64,000 nucleotides of DNA, from positions 248,001 to 312,000 of the forward strand of contig JAOPKE010000005.1 of NCBI GenBank assembly GCA_025517465.1, given 5' to 3'. The stretch comes from Halobacteria archaeon HArc-gm2. GTDB taxonomy: Archaea > Halobacteriota > Halobacteria > Halobacteriales > Haloarculaceae. Within the stretch, counting starts at the first letter, position 1; every line of letters begins with the position of its first letter. Shown here in pieces: positions 55,242 to 64,000 of the stretch. The notes beneath the pieces are model-generated. The model did not search any database. It saw only the letters and a program-made list of their open reading frames with translations, and had not been told where the DNA came from. The translations under genes and the position numbers were made by a program.

Positions 55242-56111
55242 ATGGGAATCCTCTCGCGCACGTCGTACGTCATTCGGTCGAAGATAAACGCCGTGCTCAA
55301 CAGGGCCGAAGACCCCAACGAGACGCTGGATTACTCCTACGAGCAGCTCCGGGACGAACTCCAGGACGTCAAGCAGGGGATCGCGGACCTGACGACCCAG
55401 AAGAAGCGCCTGGAGATCCAGAAGCGCCGACTCGAGGAGAACGTCGAGAAGCACAACGACCAGGCCAGGCAGGCCGTCGAACAGGACCGGGAGGACCTGG
55501 CCCGGCGCGCCCTGGAGAAGAAGAAACAGAAGATGAGCCAGATCGAGGAGCTCGAGGGCCAGATCGCCCAGCTCCAGTCCCAGCAGGACTCGCTCGTCGA
55601 GCAGAAGGACGAACTCCAGCAGCGCATCGAGCAGTTCCGCACCAAGAAGGAGACGATGAAGGCTCGCTACGAGGCCGCGGAGGCCTCGAAGCGGGTCAAC
55701 GAGGCGATGACCGGCGCCGGCGACGAGATGGCCGACGTCGGCCGCGCCATCGAGCGGGCCGAGGAACAGACCGAAGAGATGGAGGCCCGCTCCCAGGCGA
55801 TGGACGAACTGCAGGACTCCGGCGTGTTCGAGGACGCCCTGAGCGACCAGGACCAGATCGACCGCGAACTCGAGGAGATGGCCTCCTCGGGCGAGGTCGA
55901 CGCCGAACTCGAGACGCTCAAAAGCGAGATGGGCAAGAGTGACGGCGAGCCCGAAGCGGCGGAGGGGGCGGATGAAGCGGAGGAAGCGGACCTGGAGGCG
56001 GAACTCGCCGGCAACGGCGAGGGGACGACCGAGGACGTCGAGACGCCCGACGTCGACGACAGCGAGGTCGAGGCCGAGCTAGAGGAACTGAAGGACGACG
56101 AGCAGTCCTAG
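55242..56111 (+). CDS. pspA: PspA/IM30-family membrane-stress protein
   Basis: 289 residues, almost wholly coiled coil (about 20-200). It has the family start MGILSRTSYVIRSKINAVLNRAEDPNETLDYSYEQL. An acidic E/D-rich tail (about 205-289) is longer than in bacterial PspA. PspA/Vipp1 proteins polymerise on damaged membranes. Haloarchaea often have one or two copies. Its stop shares CTAG with the convergent CARDB gene. No pspB/C or sigma factor is nearby. Confidence 0.9.
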   Translation: MGILSRTSYVIRSKINAVLNRAEDPNETLDYSYEQLRDELQDVKQGIADLTTQKKRLEIQKRRLEENVEKHNDQARQAVEQDREDLARRALEKKKQKMSQIEELEGQIAQLQSQQDSLVEQKDELQQRIEQFRTKKETMKARYEAAEASKRVNEAMTGAGDEMADVGRAIERAEEQTEEMEARSQAMDELQDSGVFEDALSDQDQIDRELEEMASSGEVDAELETLKSEMGKSDGEPEAAEGADEAEEADLEAELAGNGEGTTEDVETPDVDDSEVEAELEELKDDEQS

Positions 56112-57697
56112 TCCCGGAGCCAGTACCAGCCGACGCCCAGCGCCGCCGCGACGACGACCACGCCGACCGCCAGTATCACCGGGTCACTCGACGTCGGGCC
56201 CTCCCGCGTCACGTCCACGGCGACCCGGTGGGTGCCCGCGTGGAGCCGGTCGCCGTCGGCCGTCTCCGCGGTCACGTTCACGGGAAGCGCCTGCGTGCTC
56301 TCGACGGCGTCGTCCGACACCGACAGGTGGAACCCGACGGTCTTCGACTCCCCGGGACCGAGACGACCGACGAATGCGGTCGGCGACGCGCTCGAGAACG
56401 GCGGCCGGGGGACCAGCGACGCCTCGACCTCGCGCAGTTCCCGGTCGCCGACGTTCTCGACGGCCACTTCGAGCCGGTCGTCGCTGTCGACCAGCACGCT
56501 CGCGTTGACGCCCCGGAGGGCGACGACGTCCGCGTCGGTGACGGGCACCGTGACGACGCGCGACCCGGCGGTCCGGCGTTCGGCGCTCCCGTCGCCCGAG
56601 TCGTACTCCAGCGCGAGCCCCATCGAACGCTGGCCGTCGCGCGCGTCGGGCGGAACCGTCACTGGAATCTCGAAGCCGGCCTCGTCGCCGGGACGGAGGT
56701 CGCCAACCGGAACGCGCGTCTCGGCCACTGCGACGCCCGCGGGCGGCGACGTCACGACGACGACGGCCTCCCTGGCCGTCTGCCCGCCGCTGACGGAGAC
56801 GGTGCCACGCACGGCGGCCTCCGACCCGGCCCGCACGGACGGCTCGGAGAGCGAGAGGTCGGCGCGGACCGGTCCGGCGGGCTCCAGCCCGAACCACGTC
56901 GGGCCTGCAGTCCGCTCCCGACCGGTGTCGTCGCGGTAGTCGGCCCGGAGCGCGAGGGCCTGCTCGCCGTCCTCGGCGCCGTCGGCCACCGCGACGTCGT
57001 AGCTGAGGTTCCGGCGCTCTCCGGGTTCGACGGTGCCAGCGAACCGGGACGCGCTCTCACCGCCCCCGACGGTCAGCGCCGGGTTCGCCGAGGCGAGTGA
57101 GAGGCGGGTCGACCGGGCAGTCGCCGACCCGACGTTCTCGACGGTGACGGTGGCGGTGCCGGTGGACCCGACGCTGGCGTCGGACGCGACGTCGACCACC
57201 GCGAACCGGGCCCGCTCCTCGACGGTCACCGGGACGCGGAACGTCCGGGAGACGCTGCTCTGGGTCCGGGTGCCCGACGTCTCGGAGATGTAGTCAGTGT
57301 AGCTGTACCGGACAGTAACGGGGAGGCGATACGTCCCCGCTTCGGCGTCCGCCGGAACGGCGACCGAGAACGAAATCGGGTTCGAAACGCCCTCGGGAAC
57401 GTTACCGACGGCCTGGCGGCCGGTCGTCACCTCGAACGGCGCGTCCCCGTCGCCGACCCTGACCGTCACCCCGCGGGCGGTCGTGACTTCGCTCGTCAGT
57501 GCGGGGTTGGTCACCGAACTCGAATCGACCTCGCCCTCGTTGAGAACCACGACGTCGAGGGTCGTCTCCTCGCCGGGGGCGAGCGTCCCGTCCACGAACT
57601 GGACGGTCAATTGGGGGCTGCCAGAGACGGCGGCCGCGGCGGCTCCCGACAGGAGTATCAGGCAGGTGATAACGGAGACGAGGACGGCCCGTCTCAT
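56108..57697 (-). CDS. Membrane-anchored extracellular CARDB/NEW3-like protein
   Basis: 529 residues. A signal peptide (VLVSVITCLILLSGAAAAAVS) is followed by about four beta-sandwich segments of the CARDB/NEW3 (COG1361) type. Recurrent phrases such as TVTVENVGS and VAVENVGDRELREVEASL lie between TLAPGEETTLDVVVLNEG and GPGESKTVGFHLSV. A C-terminal membrane helix (ILAVGVVVVAAALGVGWYWL) anchors it. It is the third gene of the ABC exporter set, 66 bp after the permease, and may act as an outside partner of the exporter or a surface protein. Confidence 0.85.
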   Translation of the reverse strand: MRRAVLVSVITCLILLSGAAAAAVSGSPQLTVQFVDGTLAPGEETTLDVVVLNEGEVDSSSVTNPALTSEVTTARGVTVRVGDGDAPFEVTTGRQAVGNVPEGVSNPISFSVAVPADAEAGTYRLPVTVRYSYTDYISETSGTRTQSSVSRTFRVPVTVEERARFAVVDVASDASVGSTGTATVTVENVGSATARSTRLSLASANPALTVGGGESASRFAGTVEPGERRNLSYDVAVADGAEDGEQALALRADYRDDTGRERTAGPTWFGLEPAGPVRADLSLSEPSVRAGSEAAVRGTVSVSGGQTAREAVVVVTSPPAGVAVAETRVPVGDLRPGDEAGFEIPVTVPPDARDGQRSMGLALEYDSGDGSAERRTAGSRVVTVPVTDADVVALRGVNASVLVDSDDRLEVAVENVGDRELREVEASLVPRPPFSSASPTAFVGRLGPGESKTVGFHLSVSDDAVESTQALPVNVTAETADGDRLHAGTHRVAVDVTREGPTSSDPVILAVGVVVVAAALGVGWYWLRD

Positions 57698-57763
57698 CGG
57701 GTATCCCGGCTCCTGTCCATACTTTCGAATGGGTCCGGGCCCGTGATAAGTGTTGGCCGTCTG

Positions 57764-58552
57764 TCACACGTCGCGCCGGAGGAAGAGCCCGCGAGTGACG
57801 GCGAACAGCCCCAGTCCGGCCGCCAGCAACACGACTGCGCCGGCGACGTCGACTGACTCCTCGACGAGAATCTCGGTCGGGTCGTAGTACCGCGTCGGAC
57901 TGAGCGACGCAAGCCACTCGAAGTTCGTGCCGGCGGTGACTGATTCGAGGACGAACAGCATGAAGACGGCGGCGATGGCGACGCGCTGGGCGACGTCGCC
58001 ACGGGAGAACACGACCGAGCAGAGGAGCCCGACGTTCGCGGCCACGAACAGGTACGGCACCGACAGCAGGTGAACGAGGGCGAGCGACGCCGGGTCGAGG
58101 GACTCGCCGATGGCGAGGACGCTCCCGAACACGACGAGGGGCACGAGCAGGTTGAGCACGACCACGGGAGTCATGAGGGCGAGGAACCGTTCGACGAGCA
58201 GCCGCGACCGGGAGACGGAGGTCGCAAGCAGCAGGTCGAGTTTCCCGGACTCGACGTCGCCGGCGACGGCGTCGCCCGCCGCGTAGGCGACGTACAGCGC
58301 CAGCAGCAGAACCCAGACGAACTGGTAGAATTCGACGGCGAGAAAGCCCTCGATGGTGCCGAACGACTCGACGCCGAAACTCGCCTGGAACGCCTCGGGG
58401 AGGCTCTCGATGTAGTCCTGAAAGTCCACGCCGGAGGCCTCGATAGACGGAAAGATACCGACGATGAGCGCGGCGAACGCGCCCAGTCCCACCGCCATCG
58501 TGAGCGTGCCGCGGACCTGCCGACGGCTCTCGTAGCGGGTTATCTCAAACAC
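57764..58552 (-). CDS. ABC-2 type transporter permease
   Basis: 262 residues from the GTG at 58552. Six hydrophobic segments (VGLGAFAALIVGIFP, VWVLLLALYVAYAAGDAV, PVVVLNLLVPLVVFGSVLAI, LVHLLSVPYLFVAANVGLLCSVV and others) and the ABC-2-like GDVESGKLDLLLATSVSRSRLLVERF place it in the permease family. The GTG overlaps the ATPase stop by 8 nt (58545-58552). An upstream in-frame ATG at 58576 is possible but would overlap more. Confidence 0.88.
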   Translation of the reverse strand: MFEITRYESRRQVRGTLTMAVGLGAFAALIVGIFPSIEASGVDFQDYIESLPEAFQASFGVESFGTIEGFLAVEFYQFVWVLLLALYVAYAAGDAVAGDVESGKLDLLLATSVSRSRLLVERFLALMTPVVVLNLLVPLVVFGSVLAIGESLDPASLALVHLLSVPYLFVAANVGLLCSVVFSRGDVAQRVAIAAVFMLFVLESVTAGTNFEWLASLSPTRYYDPTEILVEESVDVAGAVVLLAAGLGLFAVTRGLFLRRDV

Positions 58553-59465
58553 GGCGTTCCTCCGATGCGGTGTCAATCGTCGACGACGCCGAATCCCCGT
58601 AGAAGTGCATGAAGACGTCTTCGAGGGGCGGTTCGTCCACCGTCAGGTCGACGACGGTGAGGTCGTCGAGGTGGTCGACCAGGTCGTCGTAGTCGCCGGC
58701 GAAGGTGAAGTGTGCGCTGTCGCCGTGCAGCGACAGGTCCAGGACGCCTTCGAACGCGAAGTCCTGGGGGTCGACCCGTTCGGCGGTCTGGACGCGGACG
58801 CGCTTGCCGCCGCGACCCAGCAGGTCGGCGACGTCCTCCAGGGCGACGAGGTGGCCGTCACGGATGATGCCGACGCGGTCGCAGATCCGACGCACCTCCG
58901 CGAGGACGTGCGAGGAGAAGAACACCGTCAGTCCGCGGTCGCGCTCCTCGCGGACGAACTCGTTGAAGCGTTCCTGCTTGAGGGGGTCTAGCCCCGACGT
59001 CGGTTCGTCCATCACGACCAGGTCCGGGTCGTGCATGAACGCCTGGACGATGGCGAGCATCTGCGCGTTCCCGGTCGAGTACTCCCGAATTTTCCGGTCG
59101 AGCGGCGGGTCGAACAGCTCCAGGAGTTCGGCCCGTCGGGCGTCGCCCTTCAGGTCCGCCTGGAAGTCGAGGAACGCGCCTCCGGTCACGTCGCCGTCGA
59201 AACTCGGATGGGCCGGCAGGTAACCGACGTCGGCCCGGGCCTCGCGAAGCGCCTCGGCGTCGCGGACGTCGGCACCGAGGACCGTGGCCGTACCGTCGGT
59301 GGGCGACTGGAACCCCATCAGCATCCGGATGCAGGTGGTCTTGCCCGCGCCGTTGGGGCCCAGGAAGCCGAATATCTCGCCGTCCTCGACGGCGAAGGAG
59401 AGGTCGTCGTTGGCGACGGTCTCGCCGTAGGTCTTCGTCAGCCCCTGGACGTCGATGGCCGTCAT
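58545..59465 (-). CDS. ABC transporter ATP-binding protein
   Basis: 306 residues. Walker A is GPNGAGKTTCIRMLMG, Walker B is LVVMDEPTSGLDPLK, and SSHVLAEVRRICDR carries the switch His. The signature segment reads YSTGNAQMLAI rather than LSGGQ, a variant seen in DrrA/CcmA-type exporters. It energises the permease encoded just downstream; the exported substrate is unknown. The ATG at 59465 starts the family N-terminus; the frame is open upstream without coding character. Confidence 0.92.
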   Translation of the reverse strand: MTAIDVQGLTKTYGETVANDDLSFAVEDGEIFGFLGPNGAGKTTCIRMLMGFQSPTDGTATVLGADVRDAEALREARADVGYLPAHPSFDGDVTGGAFLDFQADLKGDARRAELLELFDPPLDRKIREYSTGNAQMLAIVQAFMHDPDLVVMDEPTSGLDPLKQERFNEFVREERDRGLTVFFSSHVLAEVRRICDRVGIIRDGHLVALEDVADLLGRGGKRVRVQTAERVDPQDFAFEGVLDLSLHGDSAHFTFAGDYDDLVDHLDDLTVVDLTVDEPPLEDVFMHFYGDSASSTIDTASEERRV

Positions 59466-59557
59466 AGGCGAGAACGCGTGGGGGCCGGTCTTAGGAGTTG
59501 TGTCGGTTCTCGTCGGCGGTGGCAGTCGAACCACGTGCGTCCGCTCACCGCGAGTGG

Positions 59558-60583
59558 TCACCGCTCTGATTCCCGGAGGACGAGCGGCCCGATGGCGAGG
59601 GTGCGTTTGGCGACCGTCGCGATCCGGAGGATGTAGGCGGTGAACAGCAGGAACGGGACGAGCGTAATCGTGAAGGCGAGGCCGACGACCCAGGTGACGA
59701 CGGGGACGGTCAGGAACGTCGCCGGGCCGAACGTCTCGGCGCCGACGAACGCGAGCATTCCGCCGGCGATGGCGAGTGCGGGAACCGCGGCGTAGAGGAT
59801 GTACTGCGAGAGTTCGACGAGTGCCCACTGGAAGTACAGCGTCTTGACGTGTTCGCGCGCGGGGCCGAACATCGAGAGCGCCGTGTGCAGGTCCTCGAAC
59901 GCCTCACGCTGGTCGTCGCCGAGGACGTCGTCGAAGGCCTCGGTCATCCGTTCGACCTGGTATATCTTCCAGGAGTAGTTGAAGTTGAGTGCGGCGAACA
60001 GCACGTCGAACGTCCCGAACTGCGCCCCCTCTAGCTGGTCTTCGACGTGCTGGGCGTTCCCGTGGACGCTGTCGACGAACTCGCCGACCTGGCGTTCCAG
60101 TTCCTCGTCGTCGTCGTCGGCCACGATCCGGTCGAGTACCTCTGAACGTCGTTCGGCCTCTGCGACGAGCGCCGCCAGAAACGCCGACGGGTCGGCGGGG
60201 ACGACGTCGCCGAGCAGGTCCTTCGCGTAGGTCCGATAGTCCATCGCGTCGCTCATTCGCTGTCGCTGGTCGCCCAGCGGCCCCGTCTCCTGTGAGAGGA
60301 CGAGCTGGTTGATGCTGACGACCAGCGTCGTCCCGGTGACGAGGACGCCGATCATCGCCGAGAAGATGGTCTCTATCGTGTCCGTCGACCGTATCTCGGA
60401 CTGGAGCGAGGGGTCGAGGAGCACGGCGAACAGCATGAAGGAGGCGAAGACGAACGCGGCGAGGACGCCGGTCACCACGAACCGGTTCGTCCGGAGCAAG
60501 AGCCTGATCTTCAGGCTGCTCTCGCCGGACCGGCCCCGCATCGTGTCGGCAGTGCTGACGTCCTCTCGCTCGCCGTCACTCAT
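59558..60583 (-). CDS. Membrane protein of unknown function (341 aa)
   Basis: Two N-terminal membrane helices (VVTGVLAAFVFASFMLF and IFSAMIGVLVTGTTLVVSINQLVL) are followed by a helical cytosolic or extracellular region of about 150 residues (LLGDVVPADPSAF). Two or three more helices near the C-terminus follow (AVPALAIAGGMLAFVG, VTWVVGLAFTITLVPFLLF). I recognise no named family. The ATG at 60583 overlaps the end of the DUF4177 gene by 8 nt, so the pair is probably one transcript. Confidence 0.75.
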   Translation of the reverse strand: MSDGEREDVSTADTMRGRSGESSLKIRLLLRTNRFVVTGVLAAFVFASFMLFAVLLDPSLQSEIRSTDTIETIFSAMIGVLVTGTTLVVSINQLVLSQETGPLGDQRQRMSDAMDYRTYAKDLLGDVVPADPSAFLAALVAEAERRSEVLDRIVADDDDEELERQVGEFVDSVHGNAQHVEDQLEGAQFGTFDVLFAALNFNYSWKIYQVERMTEAFDDVLGDDQREAFEDLHTALSMFGPAREHVKTLYFQWALVELSQYILYAAVPALAIAGGMLAFVGAETFGPATFLTVPVVTWVVGLAFTITLVPFLLFTAYILRIATVAKRTLAIGPLVLRESER

Positions 60584-60782
60584 CCTCGTCCTCCGCCGCG
60601 TCGACGGGACGCTTCAGGACGAGGTACTTCGTCCCGCCGCCGACGTAGTCGACAGTCGACGCCAGTTCCCAGCCGTCTGCGCCCAGTTCGTTCAGTCGTT
60701 CGACCGGATCCTCTGCCTCCTTCCTGGTTTCCTTGCGAGGGGGTTCGAACGTCCGGTACTCCCACTCGGCGGGCGACGTCAT
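60576..60782 (-). CDS. DUF4177 protein (68 aa)
   Basis: MTSPAEWEYRTFEPPRKETRKEAEDPVERLNELGADGWELASTVDYVGGGTKYLVLKRP matches the DUF4177 pattern, with WEYRTF near the start, LNELGADGWELAS and a final beta-strand. The acidic tail AAEDEDE follows. The role of the family is unknown. The longer frame from 60830 adds 16 residues and is not family-like. It is the first gene of a two-gene operon. Confidence 0.82.
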   Translation of the reverse strand: MTSPAEWEYRTFEPPRKETRKEAEDPVERLNELGADGWELASTVDYVGGGTKYLVLKRPVDAAEDEDE

Positions 60783-60863
60783 TACCGGGACGTTCGACAG
60801 GCTACCGGAAACCTGTTTGGCCTGTACCATATCCGTCGCGCGCCAGTCGGAGACGGCGACCGT

Positions 60864-62768
60864 TCAGAGCGGCCACGTCACCGCCACGGCGAGTGTGGTC
60901 ACGACCATCAGGATCAGTTGCAGTGGGAGCCCGACCCGCAGGAAGTCGGTGAACCTGTACCCGCCGGGGCCATACACCATCAGGTTCGTCTGGTAGCCGA
61001 TGGGGGTGATGAAGGCCGTGCTCGCGGCGAACATCACGATCAGCAGGAACGGCATGCCGGCGACGTCGAGCCGGCTGGCGGTGTCGACCGCGACGGGCGT
61101 CAGCAGGACGACGGTCGCGACGGGGGTGATGACGCTCGACAGGAGTCCCGTCAGGAGGTAGACCGCCGCGAGCAGGGCGATGGGCGGCAGCACGTCGCCG
61201 AGGCCGACGAGGAGGCCGCCGAGGAGTGCCGCTCCGCCCGTGGCCTGCATGGCGACACCGAGCGGGAGCAGGCCGGCGAGCAGGAAGACGACGTTCCAGC
61301 CGACGGCGTCGTAGGCCCGGTTCGCGCTCAGCACGCCGCTGGCGACCATGGCGACGACGCCGCCGAGCGCGGCGATGTAGATGGGGACCAGTTCGAGGCC
61401 CGCGACGGTCACCACGCCGAGCAGCGTCGCCAGCGCGATGGGGGCCTTCGGATCGAGCGGTGGCGTCTCGGTGGCGTCCGACGACACGGCGGCCTCCGGC
61501 GGCCCCTCGGTGACGAGGAGGTAGCCCGCCTCCTGGAGGTACCGGATGGACTCGGTCGTCGTCTGGAGCAACAGCGTGTCGCCGGGCGAGAGTTCCACTG
61601 CGTCGAGTTCCTCGCGGAGAATCGCCCTTCCGCGCCGGACCGACAGCACGGTCGTGTCGAAGCGTTCCCGGAGTCGGAGGTCGGCCAGCGACCGGCCGGC
61701 CGACGAGCCGTCGGGTGGAATCACGGCCTCGACGAGGAACCCGTCGCCGGGCCCGTCCGAGAGATCGTCCTCGGTGACTGTCTCCCTGGTGAGCTGTCGG
61801 AGCCGGAACGCCTCGGCGAATCGATTGACCGCCTGGGGATTTCCTCTGACGGTGAGCACGTCGCCGGCCAGTATCGTTACGTCCGAGGCCGGCGCGAGGA
61901 AGGACTCCCCGTTCCGGTCGACCTGGAGGACATCGACGTCGAGGTCGTCGACGACGGACAGCGTCTCGGGAGTTCCCTCGGCGTCGGTCTGGACGACGCC
62001 GCCGTCCGGGACGGCGCGGTCGTCGTCGAGCGCCTCGCTCACGGTCCGACCCACGAGCGCCGAGTCATCGCGGACGACGAGCTGGGAGAGGTGCCGGTCC
62101 ATGTCGAACTCCTGGGTGAAGTCGGCTGCCGCGGGGATCCGTTCCGGGACGAGTCGGCGGCCGACCGTCAGGAGGTAGACGACGCCGACGACGAGCACCA
62201 GGGCCCCGACGGGGGTGACCGTGAACATCCCCAGTGGTTCGTCGAAAAACTCCCGCGCGTACTCGCTGGCGAGCAGGTTCGTCGACGTGCCGACGAGGGT
62301 GAGCGTCCCGCCGAGCATCGCGGCGAAGGACAGCGGCATGAGGAGCTTCGACGGCGAGATGCCGTATCGCTCCGAGAGGCCGGTGACGAGCGGGATGAAG
62401 ACGGCGACGATCGGTGTGTTGTTGACGAACCCGGCGCTGATCCCGGTCGTCGCGACGGTCGCGCCGGTGAGCAATCCCTCGTCGCCGCCGGTGACGTCGG
62501 CCATGATGGACCCGAGCCGCTCGACGATACCGGTCTCCTCGATGCCGGCGCTGAGGATGTACATCGCCATGATGGTGACGACCGCGGGGCTGGCGAACCC
62601 TTCGATGGCCTTACTCGCGGAAACCCCCGTGAAGGGCGCGAGGACGGCCAGCGAGACGAGCACGCCGATCGCGGTCACGTCCGGCGGGACCACTTCGCTG
62701 ACGAACAGCGCGAGCGCGGCGAGAACGAGGGCGAAGACGACGAGGACGTCGACGGAGAGCGCGGCCAT
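60864..62768 (-). CDS. SLC13-family permease with two TrkA-C (RCK_C) domains
   Basis: 634 residues. Twelve or so membrane segments surround a central cytosolic pair of RCK_C domains (about 215-390). These are seen as LSQLVVRDDSALVGRTVSEAL..DVTILAGDVLTVRG and FLVEAVIPPDGSSAGRSLADLRLRE..LSPGDTLLLQTT. Conserved transport motifs are FVNNTPIVAVFIPLV and the repeated-half counterpart SSVITPVATVVLLTPV, with TSTNLL and YQTNLM. It probably moves an anion such as a dicarboxylate or sulfate; the substrate cannot be told. Confidence 0.88.
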   Translation of the reverse strand: MAALSVDVLVVFALVLAALALFVSEVVPPDVTAIGVLVSLAVLAPFTGVSASKAIEGFASPAVVTIMAMYILSAGIEETGIVERLGSIMADVTGGDEGLLTGATVATTGISAGFVNNTPIVAVFIPLVTGLSERYGISPSKLLMPLSFAAMLGGTLTLVGTSTNLLASEYAREFFDEPLGMFTVTPVGALVLVVGVVYLLTVGRRLVPERIPAAADFTQEFDMDRHLSQLVVRDDSALVGRTVSEALDDDRAVPDGGVVQTDAEGTPETLSVVDDLDVDVLQVDRNGESFLAPASDVTILAGDVLTVRGNPQAVNRFAEAFRLRQLTRETVTEDDLSDGPGDGFLVEAVIPPDGSSAGRSLADLRLRERFDTTVLSVRRGRAILREELDAVELSPGDTLLLQTTTESIRYLQEAGYLLVTEGPPEAAVSSDATETPPLDPKAPIALATLLGVVTVAGLELVPIYIAALGGVVAMVASGVLSANRAYDAVGWNVVFLLAGLLPLGVAMQATGGAALLGGLLVGLGDVLPPIALLAAVYLLTGLLSSVITPVATVVLLTPVAVDTASRLDVAGMPFLLIVMFAASTAFITPIGYQTNLMVYGPGGYRFTDFLRVGLPLQLILMVVTTLAVAVTWPL

Positions 62769-62848
62769 AGACGGGAACGACGCTCAGGCCAGATAAATGC
62801 GTGGTACGTGCCGGTTCGATCCGGTGATCGCGTCGCCGTCGGGCGGAC

Positions 62849-64000
62849 CTACACCAGGAACGTCACGGCGGTCCGCTTCTGGTCGACCTCCGTTTCGAGG
62901 TGCTCCCTGAACTCGGCCAGCGAGACGTTCTTCTCCTCGCGCTCCTTCCGGTCGCGAACGGATATCTCGCCCGCTTCCTCCTCGTCGTCACCGATGATCA
63001 ACATGTACGGAACCCTATCGTCGTGGGCCTGCTGGATCTTCTTGCCGACGGTCCACGAGCGGTCCTCGATCTCGACGCGGAACTGCCCGAGTTCGTCGGC
63101 GAGTTCCTCGCAGTAGGGGATGTTGTCGTCCGAGACCGGCAGGATGCGGACCTGCTCGGGCGCGAGCCACGGCGGGAAGTTGCCGTTGAAGTGCTCGATG
63201 AGGACGCCCATGAAGCGCTCGAACGATCCCAGCAGGGCGCGGTGGATCATCACCGGGCGGTGCTCCTCGTTGTCCTTCCCGATGTAGGACAGATCGAGAC
63301 GTTCGGGGATGTTGAAGTCGGCCTGGACGGTGCCGATGGTCCACTCGCGGCCGAGCGCGTCGCGGGCGTCGAGACCGATCTTCGGGCCGTAGAAGGCCGC
63401 CTCGCCCTCCTCGACGTCGTAGTCCAGATCCTGCGATTCGAGGGCGTTCCGGAGGGCGGTCGTCGCCTCGTCCCAGATCTCGTCGCTCCCGACGGCGTTG
63501 TCGCCCTTCGTCTCCAGTTTGTAGAGGATTTCGAGGCCGAAGTGGCCGTAGATATCCTCGATGATGGAGAGGGTCTCGGTGATCTCCTCCTCGATCTGGT
63601 CGCGGCGGACGAAGGCGTGGCCGTCGTCCTGGGTGAGCCCGCGCACCCGGAGGAGCCCGGAGAGTTCGCCGGACTGTTCGTTGCGGTAGACCGTGCCGAA
63701 CTCGGAGAAGCGGATGGGGAGGTCACGGTAGGAGCGGGTCTGGTTGGCGTAGATGTACGCGTGGTTCGCGCAGTTCATCGGCTTCAGGCCGTACTCGGTG
63801 TCGTCCTGCTCCCAGGCGAACATCTCCCCTTCCTCCTTGAACGCGTCGTAGTGGCCCGTCGGCTTCCACAGTTCGGCCTTGTTGAGTTCCGGCGTCCACA
63901 CCTCGTCGTAGCCCAGCTCGTCGTTCTTGGTGCGGACGTACTCTTCCAGTTCTCGCCGGATGGCCATCCCGTTGGGGTGGTAGTGCGCACAGCCGGGGGA
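62849..64000 (-). CDS. thrS: Threonyl-tRNA synthetase, C-terminal part
   Basis: The last 383 residues of a class II synthetase; the N-terminus lies beyond the right edge. It begins within SPGCAHYHPNG, then the catalytic core with KPMNCANHAYIYANQTRSYRDLPIRFSEFGTVYRNEQSGELSGLLRVRGLTQDD (motif 2). Motif 3 is in PVMIHRALLGSFERFMGVLIEH. The anticodon-binding domain starts about PEQVRILPVSDDN. It charges tRNA-Thr. About 250 residues (TGS, editing and the first catalytic part) are missing. Confidence 0.96.
   Translation of the reverse strand, partial: SPGCAHYHPNGMAIRRELEEYVRTKNDELGYDEVWTPELNKAELWKPTGHYDAFKEEGEMFAWEQDDTEYGLKPMNCANHAYIYANQTRSYRDLPIRFSEFGTVYRNEQSGELSGLLRVRGLTQDDGHAFVRRDQIEEEITETLSIIEDIYGHFGLEILYKLETKGDNAVGSDEIWDEATTALRNALESQDLDYDVEEGEAAFYGPKIGLDARDALGREWTIGTVQADFNIPERLDLSYIGKDNEEHRPVMIHRALLGSFERFMGVLIEHFNGNFPPWLAPEQVRILPVSDDNIPYCEELADELGQFRVEIEDRSWTVGKKIQQAHDDRVPYMLIIGDDEEEAGEISVRDRKEREEKNVSLAEFREHLETEVDQKRTAVTFLV

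Noticed and set aside
60309-63116. A 935-residue plus-strand frame
   Set aside because: It is antisense to the SLC13 permease gene and its composition (Arg, Asp, Glu, His without motifs) is that of a shadow frame.

Overview
This 64 kb window is a GC-rich stretch of a haloarchaeal (class Halobacteria) chromosome. The proteins are strongly acidic. Many genes are preceded by TATA-like A/T boxes 26-30 nt before an ATG or GTG, the usual layout of leaderless archaeal transcripts. Recognisable families include Cdc48, CBS-HPF, archaeal-type split GMP synthase, Tat-exported proteins and haloarchaeal orphan families. A member of Haloarculaceae or a relative is plausible, but the genus cannot be fixed from the sequence alone. 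Most of the window is ordinary core genome. I see no integrase, transposase, prophage, CRISPR array or rRNA.

Layout. 1-3711: trpD-trpF-trpE-trpG operon on the minus strand (trpG cut by the window edge), with an operator-like palindrome upstream. 3785-4400: a highly folded spacer, tRNA-Val(GAC), and a copy of its 3' end 111 bp downstream. 4.5-13 kb: conserved haloarchaeal proteins, a CBS-HPF fusion, a polyol-type dehydrogenase, Cdc48 and a UspA protein. 13.4-25.5 kb: LarC, two flavoproteins, three membrane proteins (DUF7847-like, SpoIIM, Yip1), MsrA and small regulators. 25.6-28.9 kb: carB, with carA 9 kb away (38.2-39.2 kb) divergent from an Lrp-type regulator. 29-38 kb: a secreted lectin-metalloprotease, a histidine kinase, and two exported PQQ-type beta-propellers flanking an amidohydrolase. 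39.8-46.4 kb: DUF2270, MscS, PHP phosphoesterase, lipid kinase, Idi-like Nudix protein, MoaB and small proteins. 46.4-53 kb: guaAb and pyrG, separated by two Tat-exported enzymes (an alpha/beta hydrolase and a GH10 xylanase) that share a nearly identical C-terminal module. 53.3-64 kb: a Tat lipoprotein with a tiny coupled upstream ORF, PspA, an ABC exporter with an anchored extracellular partner, an SLC13 permease, and the C-terminal part of thrS.

The most unusual signal is in the spacers. Several contain hairpins capped by an 11-nt motif of the form GA-N-C-GNA-G-N'-GA, where N and N' stay complementary (A/T, G/C and C/G are all seen). It forms two tandem arrays with a 65-bp period, one running into the 3' end of carA and one upstream of pyrG. 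Single copies occur near 4.35, 13.2 and 45.2 kb, and related C(GNA)G hairpins occur at 3.85-3.91 kb. The covariation suggests a selected nucleic-acid fold rather than simple sequence drift.
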